In this document: one piece after another, positions 11,439 to 22,460 of the stretch | How positions within the stretch are numbered: position 1 is the stretch's first letter | How the letters are laid out: every line of letters starts with the position of its first letter | Notes under the pieces: generated by a model | Seen by the model: the letters and a program-made list of their open reading frames with translations, nothing else | Databases searched by the model: none | What the model was told of the DNA's origin: nothing | Program-made: the position numbers and the translations under genes | Source of the DNA: Omphiscola glabra | Lineage: Eukaryota > Mollusca > Gastropoda > Lymnaeidae | Direction of reading: 5' to 3' | Assembly (NCBI GenBank): GCA_964017045.1 | Contig: OZ024795.1 | Location: 52,367,350 to 52,431,349, forward strand | Length of the DNA: 64,000 bases

Positions 11439-14400
11439 ATGATTGTTCGAATGTTACGAGGAGCACTGGTTCTAGTGTCATCAGTCGTTATTATTCCATA
11501 CACTATTGCTATAGTCAGCAATATACTTAACGGTTGGCCTCAGTCTAAAAATAAGTACAGACGTGCACTGAACCCGAAAAAGGTTTTAGGCCTCAATTAT
11601 GTTTTACTGCAGATGCTAAGAGATAAATCTAAGTATCTACCTCTTTATCTGAAATGGAAAAAATACTATAAGAAAGCAGATCCAAGGCGGCTTTATAAGG
11701 TATTCTTATATTTTTTATTTACAGTTCAGTAATTTATTAATAACTTCATCATTGTGAGTCATAAAATATATATTTTTTAAAGCTTGTTATGAATAAAAGT
11801 ATCCAGGAGTTTACTTTTAAAATTTTTTTTATCTGTTACGTGTTTGTTAGTATGTACAAATGGGAGTAATTTTATAAAAATCACAAAGCTTATTCCTGGC
11901 TGAAGAAATTATTATCTATTTGTTTGTCATTACAGTATCTGACATACTTTTGAAATATTTTCTTCGCCACATCTTGTTATTGTTAAAAACACGTTTCCGA
12001 GCTGTTACATTTCTTGTATTTCTTAGTTTACAATGTTGATGCAAGAAACAATGCATTTAAATTATTTTTTGTGTGCATAAAAACATTTTTCTTTTAAGTT
12101 GCTCATTCTACCATTTTATAAATATATATATATATCTACAGAATTTGGCCTTTGGTAGGAATGACTGCACATTAGATGTGTATCTGCCTGGTGATAGGGA
12201 TCCATCGTCTAACCTGCCTGTGCTCATATTTGTCTATGGTGGATCCTGGAGCTCAGGAGATAAAAGCTCTTATGGATTACTGTGCTCCAACATTGTAGAT
12301 CACACAAAGTCAATAGCAGTTTGTCCCAACTATTCAACATACCCCAAGGTAACAAATTGGCACACATTTCTGTGGTCCTTTCCTCATATGTTTCAGATGG
12401 CATTTTTTACCATTAAGAACTTAAAATTGAGAGAAAGAAAGATACAAAGATTCTTTTGTTCTCCAATCTTGTCAGACTTTACCAACCACTTTTTAAATGA
12501 TCTTTAACTTCACCATTCTAATTCTCAAGCCTTTATCAAGCCATTTTCATGAATTCCTGACAACACCAACTTAATAATTTATTAGATGTTTAGTGTAAAG
12601 CTAGGAATAAGAAAATGATAAAACCACAAAAAAAAAACTTTTTTTATTTTCCAGGGCTATGTTGATGACATGATTCAAGATATTGTTGACTGCATTGGTT
12701 GGGTCATTGACAACATTCAAGAATATGGGGGAGACAAAGTAAGTAGAAAATGGCCTACAGATATTTTAATGTATTAAGACATGAATGATATAGTAAAAGT
12801 AAAAGGGATGTTATAGGTTCATACAAATTTGAATTTCCGGTGTGCTCTTTTAGAGTCATCCGCAAGATGTGTGTTGGAATATATGATGCATGGGTCTGCT
12901 ATACAGAGTATTCGAATCTACAATCATCCATTGTAGCACACAAATGTAATAATTTATTAGTGCTTTGCACAGTGTGCTAGAAGAAAAAAGCAGTACTGTA
13001 ACTTTTGCATCTTGAACGCATATTTGCATTTGTCAGCAGTGTACAGCCGCCATGTGTATCCAGTAGTGAATAAGAAAATGTTGGGGCATTTGTAGCCTGG
13101 AACGGATCTCTGGCAGTTGAAAAAAGTATTCATAGTTGAGCAATATTTTTGCTTACACAAAGTGGTGATTGTGAATGGGGCTGAGTTTGAAAAAAAGATG
13201 TAAGAGTAATTCCAAGAGAGTTTTTAAAAATTTGGCACCAAGTAACTTAAGTAACACAGTTATGCTGTGTATTGTTATTTTCTAATTCATAAATTATGTT
13301 TTGATAAACCCGCTGTTGTGCTCTCTCTAGAAGACAGTGATCATTGAAGATATTTTGGTCTTTTTTTTTCCTTACAGAACAAGATAATCTTATTAGGACA
13401 CTCTGCTGGGGCCCACCTTTCTGTTATGGCCATTCTTGAGCTTCTCCATGATGAAAGACTGAGCGTGCAGTCAACCTTCAAGTTCACCCCGGCGGGCGGA
13501 CAGCTGGACGAGCTGTCTTTTGCAGAAAGTCACTATGGAAGGAGAGCGTTGTTAGAACGTACCAAAGAGGGACTGGACGATAGTTCAGGCTCGTCCGAGT
13601 CATTTGCTGTTGTAAGCGAAAATGGATCCTCAACAGAGCAAGGTGGATTGACAGACAACGGGACTTCTAGTTTATTGGGAAGTAGTCTAAACTCTGATAG
13701 GATGGCATCCAGTAATAATTCTGAAAGTAAGTTGTTTTTGAAAACTGAAGAAATGATATATGCTGATATTCACAAAAACATAATTCTTGCCTGGAGATAG
13801 GCAAAAAGTAGCTGATCTTTTGTTTGTTATAAAACTTTCCAATGACAATAAGGCATTTAACTACAGCGGACCTTTGACCCCAGTTATCCAATGAAAATTA
13901 TAAATTTAACTCCAGTTGACGTCTGACCTCTAGATATCCAATGACAATCTTGCATTTAAGTACAGTTGAAATTTATGAGCATTACCTTTGTTTGTATGTT
14001 TAGCCAATGGCCCAATTTCTTTTCAAAATTGTACCTTGTGTAGTCCATCCTATTGACCCTATCTATCAGATTTTGTGACCATGAGTCAGGGTTCTGTGAT
14101 GGTTGAGCCTGGAGGTGCTGACCAAGCTTGTCAAGAAGGAGAGGAGACGGCTTCGGTTGACTTGGTGGATCTGTGTAACGTTGATGCTGAAGTCAAAGTC
14201 TTAGAGCCTGGTAATTAGTGCAGACAAAAATTGTTTAAATTTAAAACAATCTTGGTAGCTAACTATTTATAAAGTTATTTATTTTACCAAATTCTAGATG
14301 TCTTGTAGGTTTATTTGAGAATTAGATAAATTCAGCATTTTTTTATACAGTGAGCGGAAAAAAAGTCACTGGGGAAAAAAAAGTCACAAATTTTGCTAGG

Positions 14401-17400
14401 AAAAAAGTCACTGGGAAAAAAAGTCACAGAAGCATTCAGCCATCAGATTTCATGAAAAAATTTGGACAAGAGTGGGGAACAAATGATTTTGTATATCTTT
14501 CAGTCCAACCACATTCCCTTGGTGACAATAGTTAGTTTTAGTGTGATTACAGGTATGTCATTGTACAACAGCTGGGAATGTTGGGGGGGGGGGGGGGCGA
14601 AGCACCTTGGTAAAGTCTGACAAGATTGGGGAACAAAAGAATTTTTGTATCTTTTTCTCAAAGCCGTCTTGACCACATTGAGGCCATATTGATGCTTTGT
14701 CCGAAAAGAGTTATCAGTAAACTTGTACTACAATGCAATGTCCATGATTAGGCGTAAGAATCAAATGATAAACCTTTTGGACGAGAACGAATTCTCTGAG
14801 CAATCTCTCACTACCATTTATAGTTGTTCAATCTTTAATATTCGTGTTTATTGGCTTCATGCATAACAATGTAAATAATTTTGAGTAACGCATATAATTT
14901 AATGTGTGATTGCAATATTTATACATTATACAAATAACACAAACGCATGTATAACTGAGTAATAATAAATCATATTATTAAATGTGTGAATTATAATGTG
15001 TATATATAATATCACTAAGAAACACTTATTTAATCTCATAAGAAACACTTATTTAATCCCATAAGAAACACTTATTTAATCCCAAATGAGAATCAAAACA
15101 CTATCCGAATAAGCTATTGCTATTTTCTATTTACTGTTTTTCAGTAAATAAACATAGACTATGCATCTTCTTCTTCTTCTTATGCCTTTTTACCCCGTCT
15201 GGGGCATAGGCCGTCCACAAGAATTTTCCACTCATCCCGGTCCTGTGCTTTCCTTTCCAATTGCTTCCAGGTGTATCCCATATTTTGCGTGTCTGTCTCT
15301 AGCTCGCGTCTCCATGTATTCTTAGGTCTTCCTCTCTTTCTTTTTCCCTGTGGATTCCATGTTAGACATTGTCTGGTGGTGCTATCTGGGGGTTTTCTCA
15401 GAGTATGCCCAATCCACCTCCATCTTTTCTTTATGATGTCTTCGTCAATGGGCACCTGGTATGTCCTTTCTAATAGATCTTTGTTGGTTTTGGTATTTGG
15501 CCATTTGATGTTAAGGATCTTTCTAAGGCATGTGTTTATGAATGTCTGCACTTTCTGTGTAATGCTCGCTGATGTTTTCCACGTTTCTGCTTCATAAAGT
15601 AGGACTGTTTTGACATTTGTATTAAAGATTCTGACTTTGTTTTGAAGTTTCAGCTGCTTCGACTCCCATATTTTCTTTAATAAGACAAATGCTGATCTAG
15701 CTTTTCCAATTCTAGACCTCACGTCTGCGTCGGATCCACCGTTTGTGTCTATGGTGCTGCCTAAGTAATTGAAGGACTCCACTTCTTCCAGTGCCTTTCC
15801 TTCCAGACAGATATGCTCTTGGTTGGATGAGTTTACCTTCATGTTTTTCGTCTTGCTTTTATTTATATTAAGTTCGAGCTGTGATGAAAAGGTGGGTACA
15901 TCTTTTGTTTTTTCCTGCATTTGTTGCTGGTTGTGGGACAGAAGTGCAATGTCATCAGCAAAGTCTAGGTCATTCAGTTGTTTCCAGAGTGTCCACTGTA
16001 TCCCATTCCTTTTTTTGTCTGTGGATTTTTTCATTATCCAGTCAATGGCAAGGATGAATAGAAATGGGGACAAGAGGCATCCTTGTCTGACTCCTGTTTC
16101 GACTGTAAAGGCATCTGTGAGTCTACCTTCGTGGACCACCCTGCATGGCATTTCTTCATAAGAGCTCTGAATGATCCTGACTAATTTCCCTGGTACTCCA
16201 TAGTGCCGAAGAAGTTTCCACAATGTTTGTCGGTCCAGGCTATCAAAGGCCTTTTCGTAGTCTATAAAATTTATGTATAAAGGGGAGTTCCATTCGATGG
16301 ATTGTTCTACAATGATTCTCAGTGCTGCAATTTGATCTGTGCATGATCTGTTTTGGCGGAATCCAGCCTGTTGATCTCTTAGCTGCATGTCGACCTGGTC
16401 TTTCATTCTATTCAAAATAATTCTGTTAAAGACCTTTCCTGGTATGGACAGCAGTGTGATTCCTCTGTAATTTGCACAATTGCTGAGATCCCCTTTCTTT
16501 GGTATCTTGATGAGGTATCCTTCTTTCCAATCTTTTGGAACTCTCTCTTCTTCCCATATCTTTTCAAACAGAGGGTGCAGCATGTTGACTATTGTATTTA
16601 TATCAGCTCTCATCATCTCTGCTGTGATGTTGTCCGGTCCCGGTGCTTTCCCTAATTTGAGCTGCTTGATGGCCAGAGCTATTTCTTCCCTATTTGGGGC
16701 GCTTTCCTCTATTTGTAAGTCTTCATTTGCTGGTTGTATGTCTGGTGTGTCTGTGGGTGGGGGTCTGTTTAATAGTTCTTTAAAGTATTCCACCCATCTT
16801 TTTTGTTGCTCTTTCCTTTCTGTTATTGATCTACCTTCTCTATCTTTGACAGGTCTCTCCGGCCTTTTGTATCGCCCTGACAGCTTTTTTGTTATATCGT
16901 AGAGCTCTCTCAGGTTGCCCTTCTTGGCTGCTGCTTCTTCTGCTGTTGATGCTAGGCCATCTATGTAGGCATTCTTATCTTTTTTATGCTGTTTTTTACT
17001 TTTTGGTTTGCTTCTTTATATTTCTCTTGCGCTTTTGTTTTCTCCGCCCTGGTGCGGCTGCTGTTAACTATACTTTTCATTTCTTTTCTCTCTTTATTTT
17101 TTGCAGTGTGTTGATTGAGAGCCAGTCTTTGTGTTTCTGCTTCACTGATCCTAAAGCTTCTTGGCAAGTGGATGTTACAGACGACTTTATATTTTGCCAT
17201 TTATGTTCTACTTGGTCATCTTCTGTTTGGTCTTCCAGTGCTTGGAACTTATTCCTTAAGGTAGCACTGAATTCCTCTCATTTCTGCTCATTTACCAAAA
17301 GTGCTACATTGAATTTTGTTCGCTTAGCAGTTGGCGGTTCCCAGTTCTTCTTCAACTTTAACTTGAGTCTTGCCCAAATAAGATGATGATCGGATGCGAC

Positions 17401-20400
17401 ATCTGCTCCTCTTTTTGCTCGTACATCTTGTAGAGACTTTCTAAATTTTTTGTTAATGCATATGTGATCTATTTGGTTTTGCGTTTTGTTGTCTGGGGAT
17501 ACCCATGTTATCTTGTGGATGTTTTTATGTTGGAATTCGCTGCCTCCAATAACAAGCTCGTGTGTTGCGCAGAAGTCTGCTAGTTTTTCTCCGTTCTCAT
17601 TTCTCTCACCTACACCATGGCGTCCTATGATTTCCTCATATCCACTGTTGTCGTTTCCGATCTTGGCGTTGAGGTCCCCCATTAAAATGTTCAGGTCTCT
17701 ATTTGGGAATTTTTCTATTATTGTTTGTAGTCTATTGTAGAATGTTTCTTTCTCGTCTTCTTTGCTGTCGTTGGTGGGTGCGTCACACTGTATTATGGTC
17801 ATCTTTATTGTCTTTTTCTTGGTTCGGAATGTTGCTGTTATTATTCTTGGTTCATGGGCTTCCCATCCAATCAATGCATCCTGTGCCATCCTAGACAACA
17901 TTAGAGCGACTCCTTGTGTGTGCGAAGCATTTTCCTCCTCATGCCCAGAGTATAGTAACATTTCTCCAGAGGCCAAAGTTATTTGTCCAGCTTGTATCCA
18001 TCTTGTTTCACAGATGCCCAGCAGTGTAAGTTTGTAAGTTCTCATTTCTGCTGCCACCTGTGCTGCTTTCCCTGTTTCATACATGGTTCTGACATTCCAC
18101 GTGCCTATGTTTGTTTCCTTTGAAAGGAGGGTCTTCGGCTTTGATGCTTCCAGTATAGTCTGGGTTTGGCCACAAGGCTTCATAGCTCTTCTTGGAGAAG
18201 AAGAGCCCTCTCTTCTCAGGGCTGAAATTTGTTGGTTTTTTCTTGTTGACGTTTCTGTAGCAATTTGTTTTTACGGGTGAGGTAGCTGGCCTCACGCCAA
18301 CCCTCCTCCTTTTGCATCCGGGCTTGGGACCGGCCTTGGCGGAGTTAGACTATGCATGGACTAACAAATATAATTTCATAAACACTGAAATTTTGGAGTT
18401 TATATGAAAAAATTTTGTGACTTTTTTTTCCTGTGACTTTTTTACTACAATCTTTTTATACTGTTAATTTCAGCAGACACTAAAGAAGAATCTCCACCCA
18501 ACAGCCAGTCTGGAAGCCAGGGGGACGATGAATATGACAATGATGAGAGTGGTGACAATGATTCCGTGGTGACTGTCAGGCCGAAGGACATTGACCGCCA
18601 CGCCACCCTTGTAGACATGTGTAAATCAGTCAAAGCTTTCATCGGTGTGTGAGGCAGCAGCTAGATTACATTGATGCTGATTTGTGTGAAATCAAAGTGT
18701 TAAGAATTCACCAGTTGGTCACCATATAAAATATTGAATATCTCTCAGTAATTTGAGTCATTTTTGCTTGTATATTTTTGCACCTTTTGCCAAGATGGCT
18801 GTCGTGATATGTTTTTAAGAAAGTCCTTTCCAAATTTACTGCATCCGACTGAGATTTCAGGAGTTCAATCATAGAATTTGTGCATAAATTTCGCACTATC
18901 ATTTTAACTAAATTTTACTACATAGCTGTATTTTAAAATAATGATAAAGAAGTGCTCACATGTGAAAAGTTATTTTAATATTCTCTCTAACAGGTTTAGC
19001 TGGCGTTTACAGTATCAAAGACCACTTCCTGCATGAATCTATGCGAGGGATAGAAGATGTGTCATGTATGTGTAGGGCTCACTATGGTGAGGATCACTTT
19101 GACAGATTCTCCCCTAAAGAAATAATTCGGAGCCTGGCAAGATGTTTGAGGTTAGTACAAGCATTTTTATTTTAAAAAGGACAAGATACCATTCAAGCCA
19201 CTTATGCAGACCTGTTTACTCTTATCATTTTGGCGTACAATGTACAATTTTGAGATGTCTTTTACGATTGTACGCCAAGATCTGTCATAACCACAATTTT
19301 AAGAGACCGGGTTGAAAATATAAAATAAAAAAGTAAATTTGATGTTTTTAGTTTTAGCTCCTTTCTCTATTCAGCAGTGAATGGAGCAAAAAATATGACT
19401 GGTTGGGGACTATTTATAATTATATTACGTTTTCCCTAAGAGGGGAAGGGAGTGGTGTTGATTTAGGAGATTTTGTTTGCGGCGATGGGGGTGTCTAAAT
19501 ATTTTAGTCTATAAAAATAACAGCCAAGTTTTTGTAATGACGGTCAACGGCAATAATAGCATAGTCGCCCCTTGACAATTTTAGTCAATTCTTGCTTTTG
19601 TTTGCTTCGGTGCTGTATGGCGCAACTTTGTGATATTTATTTTGTTTTTTTTGTTTTTAAAAAACTGATAATGCATTCTCATCTGTTCTGCACAGCAACA
19701 TTAGATTTTGACATATTTTATAGGATCTGAGAGGGCCTGTGAAATCTATTATTAGAAAGCACTAACAGCTGTACGATTTTTAAAACCCTGTTTGGTTACA
19801 ACGCGCCTCTTCACCCATTTCCAGCTTGTGGTAGTTATCAGATTATATTATGATTACGTAAAACCCTGTTTGGTTACAACGCGCCTCTTCACCCATTTCC
19901 AGCTTGTGGTAGTTATCAGATTATATTATGATTACGTAAAACCCTGTTTGGTTACAACGCGCCTCTTCACCCATTTCCAGCTTGTGGTAGTTATCAGATT
20001 ATATTATGATTACGTAAAATAGGCTAAATGGATATTGATTCTTAATAATCATTTCAAACCTGCTTTTTTTTTTTCCTAAAAAATAAATTTCAAGTTACTT
20101 AGAAGGTATTATAAATGACGTCCTCATTTGTTCATTAATTCTTATTTCAATAAGTTTTATTTTATGCTGCACTGACTTTGATTTTGAACCACATTAAACT
20201 TCACCAAGAACTTAATTCTTACCAGAAACACCGTGATAAAGTGATCAGCACGTTCCCCCAAATATTAATTGAAATCCATCGCAGATACACGTCTGCAAAA
20301 CAAAGGGACAGCTGATTGCAATATAAACGTCGGCCATCTACTTTTGAAAGTTACCCGTTTATGCCTAATTAACTTGATCCCACTAGACATGCGATGCAAA

Positions 20401-21414
20401 TAGTTATTGCAATGTTTATTTATTAACTATTGAGAAACTGTATTGTATGATTTTGAGACGATATTTTACCATTTTGGAGTTTGAGGGTAAGCAGGTCTGC
20501 TTAAGGCAGGCTTTTTTTTTTTTTTTTTTAAAATTGTTTTCTCAAACTTCTATATTTTATTTTGTCAGTGTTTAGGGATAGCATAAATGAAGGATTTTAA
20601 ATCTCATTCCTAGTTTGGGGTGTGTAGGGATAGCATAAATGAAAGATTTTAAATCTCATTCCTAGTTGTGTCCTGTGTTCCAACATTTTGTTCTTACTCA
20701 AGGTTCACTTCCTTCCCTTCAAACTGTCCTACTCGCTGGTCCGAGGAATCCCCTCAAACATTTTCCAATGGCTGGGGATAACCTCTCAACAAATTCAAAC
20801 CTGTCGCCTCCAATGCTGATACTTGACAGGACCACCAGTTATTGTTTTTAACCTCTTTGAAAAATTGCATAACTTAAGAAGACCCGTCTGATCAGCCGGC
20901 CGGCCTGTTTAAGTCTGACACACTGTTCTATATTTTCTTTTGCGCAAGAAACCTTCAACTGTGCCAGAGTTAAAAAACAGCAAATTTCAGACCTTGGCCT
21001 TTAAACAACAAAATTAAAATTACATTTAAAAAGTGATGTGAAGGAAACTGTACTGTAATGGCCATCATCTTTTAGCACTGTAAATCTTCTTCCCCAAAAT
21101 TTCAGTTCTTGAAAAATGACCTTCAAAAATTGTCTCTAAAACTCTGTATACACTATTTTTTATGTATTCGGTTTCTATTCACGAACAGCTTACCACTTAT
21201 GGTGCTGGTCCACGGCAGTGAAGATTACATCACCCCCCTCTCTGCGACGCTGACTTTCGCAGAGTCCCTGGGAGAAATCTCTGCCAACGTCAAAGTGAAA
21301 GTGATACCAGAGTGCAATCATTATGAGATCTGTCTTGACCTCATGGACAAACACCGCAAGTTTTACTCGCATGTCATGAGTATAATAATGGAAACCATCA
21401 GTTCAGTCTCCTGA
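11439..21414 (+). CDS. Isoprenylcysteine alpha-carbonyl methylesterase-like alpha/beta hydrolase, eight coding exons
   Basis: Exons 11439-11699, 12142-12348, 12655-12738, 13378-13726, 14070-14210, 18474-18644, 18994-19150 and 21189-21414 (stop TGA). All phases match, summing to 1596 nt (531 residues). Similarity to plant ICME/ICMEL enzymes, which demethylate prenylated cysteine methyl esters at endomembranes, runs through VLIFVYGGSW, EYGGDKNKIILLGHSAGAH and the C-terminus. The predicted triad is Ser193 (GHSAG), Asp469 (HGSEDY) and His501 (CNHYE); the oxyanion motif is YGGSW (119-123) rather than the usual HGG. A hydrophobic segment at residues ~6-30 should anchor the N-terminus. Residues ~215-380 are a Ser/Gly/Asp/Glu-rich insertion with no counterpart in the plant enzymes I recall, presumably disordered. 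The ATG follows an acceptor (ttttcag at 11421-11427), so a non-coding 5' exon is expected. Exon 6 has a CAGCAG double acceptor. Intron 5 carries nested transposons. The substrate in animals is not established; the fold and active site are secure. Confidence 0.92.
15017..15085. repeat. 23-bp tandem repeat, 3 copies
   Basis: Unit aagaaacacttatttaatcc plus 3 bases, at 15017, 15040 and 15063, within the host element of the retrotransposon. Confidence 0.8.
15180..16793 (-). CDS. Retrotransposon reverse transcriptase ORF (537 residues from first Met)
   Basis: Contains the ordered RT signatures: INFIDYEKAFDSLDR (motif A, 174-188), GVRQGCLLSPFLF (motif B, 234-246) and LDFADDIALLS (motif C, 276-286, with the FADD active site). 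It is followed by a C-terminal region ending in the basic KRKRGRPKNTWRRELE segment typical of this family. The frame is open for a further ~60 codons upstream of the first Met, so the Met is only a convenience: in the native element this is the C-terminal part of a longer polyprotein. No inactivating change is seen within these 537 codons. Confidence 0.9.
   Translation of the reverse strand: MEYFKELLNRPPPTDTPDIQPANEDLQIEESAPNREEIALAIKQLKLGKAPGPDNITAEMMRADINTIVNMLHPLFEKIWEEERVPKDWKEGYLIKIPKKGDLSNCANYRGITLLSIPGKVFNRIILNRMKDQVDMQLRDQQAGFRQNRSCTDQIAALRIIVEQSIEWNSPLYINFIDYEKAFDSLDRQTLWKLLRHYGVPGKLVRIIQSSYEEMPCRVVHEGRLTDAFTVETGVRQGCLLSPFLFILAIDWIMKKSTDKKRNGIQWTLWKQLNDLDFADDIALLSHNQQQMQEKTKDVPTFSSQLELNINKSKTKNMKVNSSNQEHICLEGKALEEVESFNYLGSTIDTNGGSDADVRSRIGKARSAFVLLKKIWESKQLKLQNKVRIFNTNVKTVLLYEAETWKTSASITQKVQTFINTCLRKILNIKWPNTKTNKDLLERTYQVPIDEDIIKKRWRWIGHTLRKPPDSTTRQCLTWNPQGKRKRGRPKNTWRRELETDTQNMGYTWKQLERKAQDRDEWKILVDGLCPRRGKKA
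17278..18183 (-). pseudogene. Retrotransposon endonuclease domain ORF, separated from the RT by mutations
   Basis: 301 residues of an exonuclease-endonuclease-phosphatase fold nickase, which makes the target-site cut for target-primed reverse transcription. Visible catalytic motifs are GTWNVRTM (27-34), ETRW with the catalytic Glu at 59, GDLNAKIG (169-176), QIDH (237-240) and SDHHLIW (264-270). It stops at a TGA where homologous proteins continue into the linker and reverse transcriptase. The linker continues in the same frame to about 17105, then in another frame (17200-16961), and the RT in a third, so the chain is broken. Confidence 0.85.
19783..20016. repeat. 78-bp tandem repeat, 3 near-identical copies (hydrolase intron 7)
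   Basis: Units begin aaaccctgtttggttacaac at 19783, 19861 and 19939. They are practically identical, so the array is young. The unit is a multiple of three, which produces a spurious repeated open frame. Confidence 0.95.
20572..20666. repeat. 54-bp tandem duplication
   Basis: agggatagcataaatga recurs at 20573 and 20627 with the following aaatctcattcctagt also duplicated; two copies, in intron 7. Confidence 0.85.
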
Positions 21415-21520
21415 TGTCAGTTGTGCAGCATTAGGGGGAGCAGACTGATTTCAGAAAGCTAATCGTCAACATAATACAACAAGACAACATCGTGTACAAA
21501 CTAGAGAGTATATGTGCTCT

Positions 21521-21915
21521 CATTATCTTTGCTGAACTAGTGAGTTCCAGCACAACAAAGGAATGCCTTCATTTAAACAACATCATGTTTGTGTTCGTCA
21601 CGTTAACTTTGCTGGACTGGTGAGTTCCAGCACAACAAAGGAATGCCTTCATTTAAACAAAATCATGTTTGTGTTTGTCTCATTAACTTTGCTGAACTGG
21701 TGAGTTCCAGCACAACAAAGGAATGCCTTCATTTAAACAAAATCATGTTTGTGTTCGTCTCATTAACTTTGCTGAACTGGTGAGTTCCAGCACAACAAAG
21801 GAATGCCTTCATTTAAACAAAATCATGTTTGTGTTTGTCTCATTAACTTTGCTGAACTGGTGAGTTCCAGCACAACAAAGGAATGCCTTCATTTAAACAA
21901 AATCATGTATTTGTT
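21521..21915. repeat. 80-bp tandem repeat, 5 copies, in hydrolase 3' UTR/flank
   Basis: tgagttccagcacaacaaag recurs at 21541, 21621, 21701, 21781 and 21861. The array starts about 105 bp after the hydrolase stop codon and so is probably transcribed as 3' UTR. No AATAAA is seen between the stop and the array. Confidence 0.95.
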
Positions 21916-22344
21916 CGTTATATTTTGGCATGAAGTCAAGTTCATGTTTTCTGTAGAGAATATTTTACAAAGCTGTTGATATGATGTAATTTGATAAGTA
22001 AGTTGTAAGTTTCTAAGTGATAATCATGTCATACCAAGTTTACATGTCACTGCCTGAGACATGGGCAAGATATCCAAGCCACCAAATCCTGGGCAAGTTT
22101 CTGTTTAATGTTCCCAGTTTTTGTCCCATCTTTCTTGTGCTTGCCTCCAGACCACATTTTCAGGTCCTTGTCTCCTGCTATTCCTTGCTTGGCCTATTTC
22201 CTTTTGTTCCAGACAACGCCCACTTGGTGATGCTAGTTGCAATCTGTTTCCATTGTCTTTTAGAGTATTTCTTTCTCTGGGGATCTTCTCATTATCTTCA
22301 TTTCTTATAATGTCAGGCCTTAAAAACCTAATGATTCTTTGTTG

Positions 22345-22460
22345 TAATGGCTCTCCGGGACTATACACCCCATGTGTAACAGTAACAGTGGCTCTCTGGG
22401 ACTACACTCCCCATGTGTAACAGTGGCTCTCTGGTACTATGCTCCTCAAGTCTAACAGTG
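22345..22460. repeat. ~38-bp tandem repeat, 3 copies
   Basis: Degenerate copies of a unit with ggctctctgggactacactcc and atgtgtaacagt. Confidence 0.75.

Larger units (their letters stand above)
15167..18345 (-). mobile_element. Non-LTR retrotransposon (endonuclease/reverse transcriptase), near full length
   Basis: Antisense insertion in intron 5 of the hydrolase gene, flanked by a perfect 12-bp duplication TAGACTATGCAT (15155-15166 and 18346-18357). It ends (minus-strand 3' end, at 15167) in an (AAG)n tail. It encodes an apurinic-type endonuclease followed by reverse transcriptase. The type is the one whose ORFs are often annotated as craniofacial development protein 2-like in invertebrate genomes; I would place it near RTE but cannot confirm the clade. 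The reading frame between the two domains is broken by a stop at 17278-17280 and by two frameshifts, near 17100-17120 and near 16980 (the latter in an A-run). The RT part is uninterrupted. The perfect duplication and limited decay point to a fairly recent insertion. Confidence 0.92.
14349..18452. mobile_element. Non-autonomous element with terminal GTCAC minisatellites, copy A (interrupted)
   Basis: The left end AGTGAGCGGAAAAAAAGTCAC and the right end (reverse complement GATTGTAGTAAAAAAGTCAC) each run into short arrays of GGAAAAAAAGTCACA in inverted orientation. TTTTTATAC flanks both sides (14340-14348 and 18453-18461), a likely 9-bp target duplication, though T-rich. Without the inserted retrotransposon (15167-18345 plus one 12-bp duplication) the element is about 0.91 kb. 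Copy B at 47393-48407 shares both ends, in the opposite orientation, including the words AATTTTGCTAGGAAAAAA and AGAAGCATTCAG. No transposase is visible. The superfamily is unassigned. Confidence 0.65.

Noticed and set aside
22105..22368. Minus-strand frame resembling a retroelement C-terminus
   Set aside because: 87 codons without any recognisable RT or endonuclease motif; could be chance.
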